Assembly: GCA_035651995.1 (NCBI GenBank)
Contig: DASRER010000038.1
Span: forward strand, 59,616-123,615
Origin: Terriglobales bacterium
GTDB lineage: Bacteria; Acidobacteriota; Terriglobia; Terriglobales; Acidobacteriaceae
Direction of reading: 5' to 3'
Length of the DNA stretch: 64,000 bases
Below, one piece after another: positions 15,743 to 24,604 of the stretch (the first letter of the stretch is position 1; the number at the start of each line of letters is the position of its first letter). Under the pieces are notes generated by a model, which had not been told where the DNA came from, did no database searches, and saw nothing but the letters and a program-made list of their open reading frames with translations. Position numbers and translations under genes: made by a program.

Positions 15743-16480
15743 CTACGTCTCGGGCAGCCGCTCTTCCCCATACAGCCGCGCGGTGTGCCGCACCGCCGAA
15801 ATCGCGGTTGTCGCCAGCAGCCCGGCTGCGGCGATCGCGCCGGCAAAATCGTAGAGCTGCCAGCGATGTCCGAGCAGCGCCACTTCGGGCCGCCCGAGCA
15901 GCGCAAAGTTTCCCGCGATCAGCAGCAGTCGCATTTCGGTCGGCCCAATCCGCCAGAAGGAAATGCGGAACGCGCCGAAGACATACGTCGCCAGGTAGAC
16001 CTCAATCGAGATCATGAAGAACGCCGCCAACACCGCCAGCGCGACCACCGGATGCATGGTTCCGGAAACCGCCAGCCCGCCCAGCAGCGCGGCGGCCCCG
16101 AATGCGTCTACGATGTGGTCCACGTAGAACCCATACCGCGGGCGCTGCCGCTCGCGCACCCGCGCCAGCGTGCCGTCCAGGCTGTCGCCGAACCAGTTCA
16201 CCGCCAAGAAGAAGTTGGCCCCGATCAGCGCGTTCGGCCACCAGCGCGACAAGGCGCAGCACACGCCGCAAAGCAACATCGCCGCCGACCCGAGCGCCGT
16301 CAGATGGTCCGAGTTCACCCAGCGCGGCATGCGGCGCGCCATCCACACCAGCGCCCGCTTCTCCACCCCAGCCAGCAGGCTGCCGTGCACGCGTGTCGCC
16401 GCCTGGAACTCCGCTGCTCCGCCCGACGCCGGCCTCTTCCCTCGCCTGTCGATTTCCCGAATCGTCTCCGCCAGCGACAT
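15743..16480 (-). CDS. CDP-alcohol phosphatidyltransferase family protein
   Basis: The product has 245 residues. The family signature D-x2-DG-x2-AR-x8-9-G-x3-D-x3-D is complete: DSLDGTLARVRERQRPRYGFYVDHIVD (about residues 98-124). These integral membrane enzymes transfer a phosphoalcohol from CDP-diacylglycerol or CDP-alcohol to make phospholipids. Several transmembrane helices follow (ALLGGLAVSG; VALAVLAAFFMISI; ALLGHRWQLYDFAGAIAAAGLLA). It lies downstream of the acyl-CoA ligase/acyltransferase fusion on the same strand, so both may supply phospholipid synthesis. The acceptor alcohol cannot be assigned. Confidence 0.88.
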   Translation of the reverse strand: MSLAETIREIDRRGKRPASGGAAEFQAATRVHGSLLAGVEKRALVWMARRMPRWVNSDHLTALGSAAMLLCGVCCALSRWWPNALIGANFFLAVNWFGDSLDGTLARVRERQRPRYGFYVDHIVDAFGAAALLGGLAVSGTMHPVVALAVLAAFFMISIEVYLATYVFGAFRISFWRIGPTEMRLLLIAGNFALLGRPEVALLGHRWQLYDFAGAIAAAGLLATTAISAVRHTARLYGEERLPET

Positions 16481-16601
16481 GTCCGCCTCCGTGGACCAAT
16501 CTGACGCCCTCGGCCGGCTCGCGGCAATGCACCGGTGCTCAATTGCGGCTCAATCGCTAAATCGCATGGAGTGTTAGGGATACGTGCTGGGCTAACTAGG
16601 T

Positions 16602-16633
16602 CCTGCAGCGGTCTTCTTCCCCCTCGCTGCAGG
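16602..16633 (-). terminator. Hairpin after the acyl-CoA ligase fusion
   Basis: CCTGCAGCG (16602-16610) pairs perfectly with CGCTGCAGG (16625-16633), loop 14 nt, 8 bp past the stop of the leftward gene ending at 16641. There is no T-run after it, so intrinsic termination is uncertain. Confidence 0.4.
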
Positions 16634-16640
16634 AAGGGGC

Positions 16641-19223
16641 CTATAGCGCGGTCACGCGCCGCTGCAGCTCGCGCGCGATCTGCCCGGGATCGGTTTCCGG
16701 GCTGAAGTGCACCGGCACGCCGATCTTCACGCGCACCGTGCCGGGTTTCGCCCAATGCTTTCCGGCGGCGGCCAGTTCGTGCAGTCCTTCAATCTTCATT
16801 GGGAGCACCGGCAGCCCCAGCCGGTTCGCCAGCAGGCCGATGCCGCTGCGGAACGCCGCCATCTCGCCCGTCCTGCTGCGCACGCCTTCGGGAAACACGA
16901 CCACGCTGTAGCCGCGGTCCACCGAGTCGCCGGCGAAGGCAAAGCTCTGCCGGAACCCGCTCTGCTGCGGCAGCGGGAACACGTTGAACAGCCCTGTGAC
17001 CAGCCAGTAGTCGAGCCGGTCCAGCCATCGCCGGAACCAGCCGACGCCCCTGGCCGGATGCCGCAGCGCCCGCACCTGTTCACCGGCCATCGCCACCGCC
17101 AGCCGAGTGCGATAGCGCGCTGGCAGCGCCGCCATCAGGAAGCCGATGTCGATGTAGGTCAGGTGATTGCTCACCATCAGCATGGGCGCCTTCATGCCGC
17201 GCAGGTTCTCGCGCCCGGTAACCCGCGGACGCGCCATGATCATGGTGTACGGATAAGTAAGCGCGTAGTACACCAGCGGACGTATCCACGTCATGGGCCA
17301 GCGCTGCGCCCAGCGTGGAAACACGTAGCCTCGCGCCGGCTCGGTTGGCTCGGCCCCGCGCAGGGCCTCGCCGGCGGGCGCCTCAGCCTGGCTCGCGCCG
17401 TGCAGCACCTGCTCCAGTTCGCGCACCGTTGTTGCGGCTGAGAACTGCGCTTCATCGAGGTCGATCTGGTAGCGGTCCTCCAGCGCGCTCATCAATTCCA
17501 CGCGATCGATCGAGTTCAGCCCCAGGTCCGTTTCCAGCCGCGCATCGGGATTCAGTTCGCCCGCCGGACGCCGCGTGATCCGCGCAATGATTTCCGCCAG
17601 CGTGCCGGCTGCGGCCGGCGCGCCACCGCCCGCGCCGAGCTGCCGCTGGACCGCGTCCTGGATCACGTTCGTCCGCGGCTTCTGCGTGGGCGTGCGGGGA
17701 AAATCTTCCTCCGGCCATACGTACCATCTCCGCATGTGCTGGAACTCGGCCAGCCGCGCATTGGCGCGCTTCACCACGTCATCGGCCGCCGCTTCATCGC
17801 GCAGCAGCAGCACCGCCACCGGCTCGGCGTTTCCGCCGCGCGCCAGGCCAACCACCACCGCGTCGCGCACTTCTTTCTGCTCGCGCAGCGCCTGCTCCAG
17901 GTCCTCCGGATGAACATTCAGGCCCTCCGGCGTGACGATCACGTTCTTGCGCCGGCCCTTGAAGTAGAGGTTCCCCTCGGCATCGAGCGCGCCCAGGTCG
18001 CCGGTGCGAAACCAGCCCTCTTCGCCCAGCACGGGTTTGAGTTCGCGCCCCTGCCAGTATCCGCTGGCGATATTTTCCCCGCGCACCAGGATTTCGCCGG
18101 TCGCCTCATCCAGTTTCAGTTCGCGCCCGGGCAGCACCTTGCCGATCGAGCGCCGGCCCATCTTGAACGGATGCTGCACGCTGATCAGCGACGTCGTCTC
18201 GGTGAGGCCGTATCCCTGCACCGCCCCGTACCCGAGGAGCCGCCAGAACTCGGCGGTCGCCGCATCCAGCGCCGCGCCGCCCGAGATGAACGCCCAGAAC
18301 TTCCATCCGAACATGCGATGAATCCGGCGGAAGCGCCACCAGCGCCACAGGAATTTTTCCTTGTCGGCGGCCTCCAGGTTCCGCGCCAGCCATTCGGCGC
18401 GGCCCTGGCTCTGCGCGTCGCGCTCCAGCTTGTCTTTGAGCGCGTCCAGCAGGCGCGGCACCGTCACCACCGCCGACACGCGCTCGCGCTTCACCGTGCG
18501 CACCACCTCGCCCGGGTTGAGGTTCTCTTCGAAGATCACCGTGCCGCCGATCAGTTGTGGAATGAAGATCCCGAGGAACTGTCCGAAGACGTGGCTGAGC
18601 GGCAGCAGGTTCAGGAAGCGAATGGGATGGAACCAGCGCTCCCACTTCCGGTATTTCGCGATCTCTCCTTCGAATGGGACGAGGTTCGCCAGGATGTTGC
18701 GGTGCGAGATCACCACGCCCTTCGGATCAGCCGTGGTTCCCGACGTGAAAACAATTTCGACCGTGTCGGCCGGCTCCGCTCGTGCGGCGAGCGGACCGGC
18801 CGAACGCGACGCCACAACATCGCGCAGCGACTCCAGGGGGACCACCGGGACGTTCGCGCCCACCAGCAGCGGCGCCTGCTCGCGGCCGGCGACCGCGAGC
18901 TTCGCGTCCACTTGCTCAGCCACGCGCCGCGCAAAATCGGGCGCGGCAATGCGGTCCATCGGAACGGCCACGGCGCCGCGCGCCGCGCATCCGAAGAAGG
19001 CCGCCACCCACTCAGCGCAGTTCGGACCCCAAATCAGCACGCGCTCGCCCGGCGCCACGCCGCGCGCGTCGAGCTCACGCGCAAAGCGATATGCGGTGGC
19101 CGCCACGTCGCCGTAGGACCACCGCTGATGGCGGTAGCCGCGGCGCTGCACGTAGGCGGTCTCCGCTCCCAGCTGGCGGAAAGTCTCCAGGTACTCGGTG
19201 ATGGAGTTGCGCTCGGTAGCCAA
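16641..19223 (-). CDS. Acyl-CoA/acyl-ACP ligase - ACP - PlsC acyltransferase fusion
   Basis: The product has about 860 residues. I chose TTG 19223 (MATERNSITEYLETFRQ) because the ligase fold starts there; a longer TTG start at 19355 would reach into the divergent gene. Domains in order: AMP-binding ligase (about 1-500; FTSGTTADPKG, GYGLTETTSL, GWFRTGDLG); acyl carrier domain with the phosphopantetheine serine in LGLNSIDRVEL (about 560-625); and PlsC-type acyltransferase (about 660-860; NHLTYID with the HX4D motif, FPEGVRSR). The architecture resembles Aas-type enzymes that activate fatty acids and re-acylate lysophospholipids, with a built-in carrier domain. It probably works at the inner membrane in phospholipid repair or synthesis. 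Confidence 0.88.
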   Translation of the reverse strand: MATERNSITEYLETFRQLGAETAYVQRRGYRHQRWSYGDVAATAYRFARELDARGVAPGERVLIWGPNCAEWVAAFFGCAARGAVAVPMDRIAAPDFARRVAEQVDAKLAVAGREQAPLLVGANVPVVPLESLRDVVASRSAGPLAARAEPADTVEIVFTSGTTADPKGVVISHRNILANLVPFEGEIAKYRKWERWFHPIRFLNLLPLSHVFGQFLGIFIPQLIGGTVIFEENLNPGEVVRTVKRERVSAVVTVPRLLDALKDKLERDAQSQGRAEWLARNLEAADKEKFLWRWWRFRRIHRMFGWKFWAFISGGAALDAATAEFWRLLGYGAVQGYGLTETTSLISVQHPFKMGRRSIGKVLPGRELKLDEATGEILVRGENIASGYWQGRELKPVLGEEGWFRTGDLGALDAEGNLYFKGRRKNVIVTPEGLNVHPEDLEQALREQKEVRDAVVVGLARGGNAEPVAVLLLRDEAAADDVVKRANARLAEFQHMRRWYVWPEEDFPRTPTQKPRTNVIQDAVQRQLGAGGGAPAAAGTLAEIIARITRRPAGELNPDARLETDLGLNSIDRVELMSALEDRYQIDLDEAQFSAATTVRELEQVLHGASQAEAPAGEALRGAEPTEPARGYVFPRWAQRWPMTWIRPLVYYALTYPYTMIMARPRVTGRENLRGMKAPMLMVSNHLTYIDIGFLMAALPARYRTRLAVAMAGEQVRALRHPARGVGWFRRWLDRLDYWLVTGLFNVFPLPQQSGFRQSFAFAGDSVDRGYSVVVFPEGVRSRTGEMAAFRSGIGLLANRLGLPVLPMKIEGLHELAAAGKHWAKPGTVRVKIGVPVHFSPETDPGQIARELQRRVTAL

Positions 19224-19354
19224 CGCTAGAGTTTCCCATCTGCCGCGTGTTTTGCGAAGCGCTTCCGCGCCGGCCCCGGCCCGGACAACAAATCTTGCTT
19301 CCAGTTCCTCTAAACTAGCTGGTCGCGCACGCCTTACGGACCGGGAGCGCCGCA

Positions 19355-19627
19355 ATGCCCAATTGGAAGAAAGCCTTGCTGGTGGGATCGTTTGCCGCCG
19401 GCGCCCTGCTGGCCCTTCGCGGCTATCGGCGCGCCTCGCTCGCCGCCGCCGGAGTCGGCGCCGCCGTCCTTGCTTCCCAATATCCGGACGAAATCCGCGA
19501 CCTGTGGGACCGCGCCCCCGAACTCCTCGAGCGCGGCGCGCGCATCGCCGCCGTCGTCGCTGCCATCCGCAATCGCTGCCGCGATCGCGAAGTGGAGGAC
19601 TACGAAGCCGCCATGCTCGGCGCCTAG
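19355..19627 (+). CDS. Small membrane protein of unknown function
   Basis: The product has 90 residues, ATG 19355, with GGGAGCGC upstream. A hydrophobic N-terminal half (KALLVGSFAAGALLALRGYRRASLAAAGVGAAVLASQ) could form one or two membrane helices; the C-terminal half is charged and helical. It is divergent from the acyl-ligase fusion and converges on dinB with a 3-bp gap. I do not recognise a family. Confidence 0.65.
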   Translation: MPNWKKALLVGSFAAGALLALRGYRRASLAAAGVGAAVLASQYPDEIRDLWDRAPELLERGARIAAVVAAIRNRCRDREVEDYEAAMLGA

Positions 19628-19630
19628 GCC

Positions 19631-20857
19631 CTATTGTCCCTTCTTCTTGCCCGGCAGCCCGGTGGGGCTGTCGTGCGTGCGCTCACGATACTTCCCGCGC
19701 ATGGCGCCGCCCAGCGACACCGCGTCTTCGCCAAACTTGTCGCGCAGCCGGTCGGCCGCGCTCAGCGCCTGCTGCCAGCGCTCGGCCTTCGCCGCATCGA
19801 GCAGCGACATCTGCCCTGCCTTCTCCTCCAAACCCGCCGCCTGCACTCCCAGCAGCCTGACCGCGGCGCCGCGCTTCCAGTTCCGCCGCAGCAGGTCGCG
19901 CATGACCCCGGCAATCTCCACGTCGAGCTGGGTCGATTCGGTCAGCGTCCGGGCGCGCGTGATCGTGGAAAAATCCGAGTAGCGCAGCTTGAGCTGCAGC
20001 GTCCGCGCGTGCAAGCGCCCCTCGCGCAACCTGCGTCCCACCTGCTCGCTCAGCCGCGCCAGCGTCGCTTCGAGCCGCGACACATCCGCCGTATCTTCGT
20101 TGTAAGTGTGCTCGTGGCTGATGGACTTTGGCCCCTCGCCCTCGCCCACCGGCGCGTCGAACCATCCGCCGGCGTCTTCGCCGCGCGCCTTGCCGGCCAG
20201 CGCAAGGCCCCACTTTCCGAAGCGTTCTTCGAGGAACGCGGCATCCAGCTTCGCCAGGTCGCCGATCTTGCGAATGCCGAGCGCGTTCAGCTCCGCTTCC
20301 ATCACTTTGCCTACGCCCGGAATCTTGCGGACATCGAGCGGCGCCAGCAGCTCCGCTTCGTGTCCCGGCAACGCCAGCAGCACGCCGTTCGGCTTCGCCA
20401 GGTCAGAGCAGATCTTGGCCACCAGGCGCGACCGTGCCATCCCAATCGAGCAATTCAGCTTCGTCTCAGCGTGCAGGTCCTGATGCAGCGCGTGCGCCGC
20501 TCGCAGCGGCGGCCCGTGCAGCCGCTCGGTGCCCGTCAGGTCGACGTAGGCTTCGTCGATCGACGCCATTTCCAGCTTGGGAGAGAACCGCTGCAACACC
20601 GCGTGCACCCGGTGCGAATACTCGCGGTAGCGCTCCGGATGTCCCTCCACGAAGATCGCATGCGGACACGCGCGCGCCGCCCAGCGCAGCGGCATGGCCG
20701 AATGCACGCCGAACTTGCGCGCCTCGTACGACGCCGCCGCCACCACGCCCCGCTCGTTCGGCCGTCCGCCCACCACGACGGCCTTCCCTTTCAGCGAGGG
20801 ATCGAACAGCTCCTCCACCGAGACGTAGAAGGCGTCCATGTCGACATGCGCGATCAT
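19631..20857 (-). CDS. dinB: DNA polymerase IV (Y-family)
   Basis: The product has 408 residues. The start MIAHVDMDAFYVSVEE carries the first catalytic Asp, and SIDEAYVDLTG carries the other acidic pair, so the polymerase should be active. GVHSAMPLRWAARACP and GIRKIGDLAKLD match the finger and helix-hairpin-helix regions; the little-finger domain follows (about 235-350). Residues 350-408 are an extra C-terminal tail rich in Lys. Y-family enzymes copy damaged DNA with low fidelity, normally under SOS control; I see no clear LexA box in the 130 bp upstream. Confidence 0.95.
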   Translation of the reverse strand: MIAHVDMDAFYVSVEELFDPSLKGKAVVVGGRPNERGVVAAASYEARKFGVHSAMPLRWAARACPHAIFVEGHPERYREYSHRVHAVLQRFSPKLEMASIDEAYVDLTGTERLHGPPLRAAHALHQDLHAETKLNCSIGMARSRLVAKICSDLAKPNGVLLALPGHEAELLAPLDVRKIPGVGKVMEAELNALGIRKIGDLAKLDAAFLEERFGKWGLALAGKARGEDAGGWFDAPVGEGEGPKSISHEHTYNEDTADVSRLEATLARLSEQVGRRLREGRLHARTLQLKLRYSDFSTITRARTLTESTQLDVEIAGVMRDLLRRNWKRGAAVRLLGVQAAGLEEKAGQMSLLDAAKAERWQQALSAADRLRDKFGEDAVSLGGAMRGKYRERTHDSPTGLPGKKKGQ

Positions 20858-20959
20858 GGCAGATGCCCATTATGCGCCTCGACCCGAACCTCGGGCTCGT
20901 GACCGCTCACACCGGCGCGCGCCCCGGTCGGACAGCCTCGGGGCCAGGCATGCCGCGAT

Positions 20960-20968
20960 TGCTATAAT
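20960..20968 (+). promoter_or_regulatory. Extended -10 promoter of tRNA-Arg
   Basis: TTGCTATAAT contains a perfect TATAAT (20963-20968) preceded by TGN, an extended -10 box, 24 nt before the tRNA. No -35 consensus is seen at 17 nt, which extended -10 promoters can do without. Confidence 0.6.
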
Positions 20969-20991
20969 TAACGTGTACCCGCCGCGAACGC

Positions 20992-21068
20992 GCGCCCGTA
21001 GCTCAGCTGGATAGAGCGATTGCCTCCGGAGCAATAGGTCGGGAGTTCGAATCTCTCCGGGCGCGCCA
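20992..21068 (+). tRNA. tRNA-Arg (anticodon CCG)
   Basis: 77 nt with encoded CCA. Acceptor arms GCGCCCG (20992-20998) and CGGGCGC (21058-21064) pair fully. The D arm GCTCAGCTGGATAGAGC, anticodon loop CTCCGGA (anticodon CCG, decoding CGG) and T arm with GTTCGAATC are all standard. It sits between divergent dinB and a convergent small gene; no integrase is next to it. Confidence 0.97.
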
Positions 21069-21077
21069 TTCCTCCAA

Positions 21078-21491
21078 TCACTGCGATTGTTCCGCTTTCG
21101 AGTGTGACACGATCGGAAGTGTGACCGTGTGTCCTGGCGCGTCTTCGATTGCGGCCTTGTCTCCTTTGATCTTGATCGCGACCAGGCGCCCCTGCTGCAG
21201 CGTTTTCTCCAGATTGGCCTCCCAGGTGTCAACCCCGAGAACGTAAATCTTGTCTCCAACTCTAACGGTTGGGTTAGGGCCGCGCTGTTCCGGTGACGCA
21301 CCGGTCTCCGTGGCGGTCATCGCTGCCCGAGTTTCATCTACTTTCGGGCTGCTCACGACCTTCCCAGTTTCAAAATCAAATGCGCGCTGCCGCTGCTGCG
21401 GTTGTTGCTCCTGCTGTTGCTGCTGTGCTGCCAGCAAGGCCGTAAGTAGGACGACAACCGCTACGCAAGACAATGGCTTGATGGACGTCAT
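21078..21491 (-). CDS. Small exported protein of unknown function, Gln-rich N-terminus
   Basis: The product has 137 residues from ATG 21491 with GAGG 8 nt upstream; longer starts lie in unlikely sequence. The signal peptide is MTSIKPLSCVAVVVLLTALLAA, followed by a run of glutamines (QQQQQEQQPQQRQR). The C-terminal half (VRVGDKIYVLGVDTWEANLEKTLQQGRLVAIKIKGDKAAIED) is predicted beta-rich. I do not recognise a family. It ends 10 bp from the tRNA gene. Confidence 0.65.
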   Translation of the reverse strand: MTSIKPLSCVAVVVLLTALLAAQQQQQEQQPQQRQRAFDFETGKVVSSPKVDETRAAMTATETGASPEQRGPNPTVRVGDKIYVLGVDTWEANLEKTLQQGRLVAIKIKGDKAAIEDAPGHTVTLPIVSHSKAEQSQ

Positions 21492-21648
21492 GGCGAACCT
21501 CAACGAAGAAGTGTGTCGAAAAGCGCCCAGGCGGCGACTATGCATTTCGACGCAGGAACGCGGGCGGTGCAAGCAGGGGACCTGCGGGGCCGGAATACCC
21601 AGGAAACTACGGGCCTTTCGCCGGCCCCGCCCGGCCATGAATTGGCTG

Positions 21649-22365
21649 CTACTTTTGCGCCTCGAACCGGTAGCCGGCGCCGCGCACCGTCTTCAGATAT
21701 CGCGGGCTCTCCGGATCGCGCTCGATCTTCTCGCGCAGCTTGCGCACGTAGACGTCCACCGAGCGGGGCGTTACGTACTGCGTGTCGCGCCAGACGGCGT
21801 CGAGCAGTTGGTCGCGGCTGAACACCTGCCCCGGATGGCGGGCGAAGTAATCGAGCAGGCGAAATTCGGTCGCCGTGGTGGTCACTGCGCGTCCTCGCAC
21901 CTGCAGCGTCATCGCCCCCGAGTCGATTTCCAGGTCTCCCGTCTTCATCAGCGCCGGCGTCAGCGGACGCTCGAATCGCCGCAGCACCGCCTTCACGCGC
22001 GCCACCAGTTCCCGCGGACTGAAGGGCTTGGTGATGTAGTCGTCCGCGCCCAGTTCGAGCCCCGACACGCGGTCGGCCTCCGAGGCGCGCGCCGTCAGAA
22101 AGATCACCGGCGTGGAAGAGAGCGCGCGGTTCTGCCGAATGTGGCGGCACAGGTCGAGCCCGTCGCCGCCGGGCAGCATGATGTCGAGCAGGAACAGCGC
22201 AGGCCGGTTGCGCTCCGCTTCGCCAATCACTCCCATGGCGCGCGAGAAAACCTGCGCTTTGTAGCCGGAGAGGGAAAGGTGATGCTGCACCAGGCGCGAG
22301 ATATCAGGGTCGTCCTCGACGACGAAGATTGTCAGGGGCGGCTTCACGGGCTCGTATTTCTTCAT
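21649..22365 (-). CDS. OmpR/PhoB-family response regulator
   Basis: The product has 238 residues. The receiver domain (about 10-125) has the acidic pair VVEDD, phospho-acceptor Asp in LLDIMLPG (about D61), T in FLTARAS and K in YITKPFSP. The DNA-binding domain (about 140-235) shows LTxxEFRLLDYFARHPGQVFSRDQLLDAVW and the wing VDVYVRKLREKIE...VRGAGYRF. No histidine kinase lies next to it, so it is an orphan in this window. The next gene downstream is the Gln-rich exported protein, 158 bp away. Confidence 0.95.
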   Translation of the reverse strand: MKKYEPVKPPLTIFVVEDDPDISRLVQHHLSLSGYKAQVFSRAMGVIGEAERNRPALFLLDIMLPGGDGLDLCRHIRQNRALSSTPVIFLTARASEADRVSGLELGADDYITKPFSPRELVARVKAVLRRFERPLTPALMKTGDLEIDSGAMTLQVRGRAVTTTATEFRLLDYFARHPGQVFSRDQLLDAVWRDTQYVTPRSVDVYVRKLREKIERDPESPRYLKTVRGAGYRFEAQK

Positions 22366-22432
22366 CAGTCTAGCCGCCGAATATTAAGGAGAGATGAACG
22401 TCGGTCGTGGTTCGGGCCGCCCGGGCGCCTCA

Positions 22433-22455
22433 CTCAGGCCGGCTTTCGGCGTGAG
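22433..22455. repeat. REP-like hairpin, short member
   Basis: CTCAGGCC and GGCGTGAG pair with one mismatch around a 7-nt loop GGCTTTC. It sits between the response regulator start and the stop of the MBL gene and fits the GCC-loop-GGC family. Confidence 0.45.
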
Positions 22456-22468
22456 CGGGCCAAACCAG

Positions 22469-23893
22469 CTACCGTCCCGCCAGCACCGCCGCAGCGTTGT
22501 TGACCGGCAGGCCCTCCTTCTGCCACGCGTCAAATCCGCCGCACACGTTGATGACGCGCTCGAACCCGGCGCGCTCCAGCAAACTCGCCGCGATGATCGA
22601 GCGGTAACCGCTCTTGCAGTGCACCGCCACCGGCCGATGCCGGTCCAGCGCGGGCAGGCCCGCGGAGAACACGTCGAGCGCGCGCCAGTGCGCTCCCGGG
22701 ATGTGTCCCGCCTGCCACTCCGCCTCGCGCCGCACATCCAGCACTTGAAGCCGCCGGTCGCGCTGCATGCGCGCGTTCAGTTCGGCGGCGGTGATCTGTT
22801 CGACGCACGCCACCGGGAGTCCCGCCGCGCGCCAGCCCTCCACGCCGTTTTCCACGTATCCCAGCACCAGCTCGATGCCCACGCGGGAAAGCCGCATGCG
22901 CGCTTCACTGGCGCGCGCCTCATCCGCCGCCACCAGCACCACGCGCGTCTCGATGCCCAGCACCGTACCCGCCCACGACGCGAACTGCCCCGAGAGCCCG
23001 ATGTTCAGCGAGCCGGGAATGTGAGCGGCGGCAAAGTCTTCGGCCGGGCGCACATCGAGCACCACCGCGCCCTCCTGCTCCAGCGTTGTGACGCGCTTTG
23101 CCGGGACCGGCTCCAGCGGCGGCAACTCGGCCAATGCTCCCGCGCCGGCACGATTGATGGCGGCGTCTTTGGCGAAGTATGCCGGACGCGGCGGCAACTG
23201 CTCCGTCGTCAGCCGCACGAACTCGTCGCGCGTCTTGATCTGCAGCGCCGCGTTGGTCAGCCGCTCCCTGCCGATGGTGGAAAACTTGTCGGCGCGCATG
23301 TTGCGCCCGCAGAGCGACCCCGCTCCGTGCGCCGGATACACCAGCGTCGAGTCAGGCAAACTGAGCAGCTTGCCGTGCAGGCTGTCATACAGCATGCCCG
23401 CCAGCTGTTGCGGCGTGTGCGTGGGCGAAAGATCGGGCCGCCCAACGTCGCCGATGAACAGCGTGTCGCCGGTAAACACCGCCCACGGCGCGTCGCCCGC
23501 CGGCTTTCCGTCAGGCAGTTCGCGGTCCGGATCGGTCGCCACCAGGCAAAGACTCTCCGGCGTGTGTCCGGGTGTGGCCAGCGCGCGCAAATTCAAGCGC
23601 CCGACTCGCAGCTCGAAGCCGTCGTCCACGTCCACGTGCGGAAACTCCGCGCCGGCCGCCCGGCCAATGTAGATCTTCGCCCCGGTGCGCTCGGCCAGCT
23701 CGCGATGCCCGGAGACAAAGTCGGCATGCAGGTGTGTTTCGAAGATGTGCGCGATCTTGAGGCGGTGCTCGGCGGCGGCCTCCAGGTAAATCTCCACGTC
23801 GCGCTGCGGATCGATCACCACCGCCACGCCATCGGAGCCGAGCATGTAGGAGGCGTGCGAGAGGCACGCCAGATAGAACTGTTCGAAGTACAT
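22469..23893 (-). CDS. MBL-fold hydrolase with two rhodanese domains (persulfide dioxygenase-like)
   Basis: The product has 474 residues. Residues 1-250 form a metallo-beta-lactamase fold with THLHADFVSGH (H54, H56, D58, H63) like ETHE1/persulfide dioxygenase and its relatives. A first rhodanese domain (about 265-355) lacks the catalytic Cys (VVLVAAD at that place). The second (about 370-465) has VAVHCKSGYRS with an intact active-site Cys. Such proteins oxidise or transfer persulfide sulfur in the cytosol. OsmC, also a thiol-redox protein, lies just upstream (49 bp) on the same strand, so the pair may form a small sulfur or oxidative-stress unit. Confidence 0.92.
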   Translation of the reverse strand: MYFEQFYLACLSHASYMLGSDGVAVVIDPQRDVEIYLEAAAEHRLKIAHIFETHLHADFVSGHRELAERTGAKIYIGRAAGAEFPHVDVDDGFELRVGRLNLRALATPGHTPESLCLVATDPDRELPDGKPAGDAPWAVFTGDTLFIGDVGRPDLSPTHTPQQLAGMLYDSLHGKLLSLPDSTLVYPAHGAGSLCGRNMRADKFSTIGRERLTNAALQIKTRDEFVRLTTEQLPPRPAYFAKDAAINRAGAGALAELPPLEPVPAKRVTTLEQEGAVVLDVRPAEDFAAAHIPGSLNIGLSGQFASWAGTVLGIETRVVLVAADEARASEARMRLSRVGIELVLGYVENGVEGWRAAGLPVACVEQITAAELNARMQRDRRLQVLDVRREAEWQAGHIPGAHWRALDVFSAGLPALDRHRPVAVHCKSGYRSIIAASLLERAGFERVINVCGGFDAWQKEGLPVNNAAAVLAGR

Positions 23894-23941
23894 CCGCTTA
23901 CCCCCGCAAACGGTCGTAACTTCGTTTTTCCCGGACGCGGC

Positions 23942-24367
23942 TCACCCTTCGAGCTTCGCGTCCATGGTGATCTTTGCGTTCAGCAGCCGCGAGACCGGAC
24001 AGCCCGTCTCGGCCTTGCCTGCGAGCTCCTGGAACTTGGCGTTGTCGATGCCGGGAACACGGGCGCGCACATCCAGGTGCGACCGCGTCACCGTCCATCC
24101 CGCATCGAGCTTCTCGAATGTTACCGTGGCTTCGGTGGCCAGGCTCTCGGCCTTGTGACCGGCGTTCTCCAGTTGCGCCGAGAGCGCCATCGTGAAGCAT
24201 CCCGCGTGCGCTGCCGCCACCAGCTCCTCGGGATTGGTGCCCGCGCCCGACTCGAAGCGCGACGTGAAGCCGTACTGGGTGTCTTTCAGCACGCCGCTGC
24301 CGGTTGAAATCGTTCCCTTGCCGTCCTTCAGGCCGCCATTCCACTTCGCGCTTGCCTTGCGTTGCAT
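23942..24367 (-). CDS. OsmC-family peroxiredoxin-like protein
   Basis: The product has 141 residues from ATG 24367 with GAGGA 8 nt upstream; a longer frame to 24592 has no support. Both redox cysteines of the family are present: [11 protein letters not shown] and [29 protein letters not shown] is the hallmark segment. OsmC/Ohr proteins reduce organic hydroperoxides with a two-Cys mechanism. The length and sequence fit OsmC rather than Ohr. It probably forms an operon with the MBL/rhodanese gene downstream. Confidence 0.93.
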   Translation of the reverse strand: MQRKASAKWNGGLKDGKGTISTGSGVLKDTQYGFTSRFESGAGTNPEELVAAAHAGCFTMALSAQLENAGHKAESLATEATVTFEKLDAGWTVTRSHLDVRARVPGIDNAKFQELAGKAETGCPVSRLLNAKITMDAKLEG

Positions 24368-24604
24368 CGTCTGCGTCCTCGCCTGGGATGAGTAACCCGT
24401 CATTGTAAACGAGCGGTGCTTTCGGCGCGCCCCAGTTTCACATCGCTCAAACGGCGAGGCTGCGCTTACCTGCCTGTGCCGCTCACTTCTCCACTTGGCT
24501 TCGCGAAACGTGAAACGGGAAACGTGAAACGGTTTTTTGCTTTTCTGATATGCTCGCGCCGGCGCCGTGTCCATCGGCGTCAACCTGCTCAACGGAGACC
24601 GTAA

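Noticed and set aside
16641..19355. Longer start (TTG 19355) for the ligase fusion
   Set aside because: It adds a basic, unconserved stretch and would run into the start of the divergent gene; TTG 19223 fits the family.
20992..21068. tRNA-Arg as an integration site for an island
   Set aside because: No integrase and no repeat of the tRNA 3' end found nearby.
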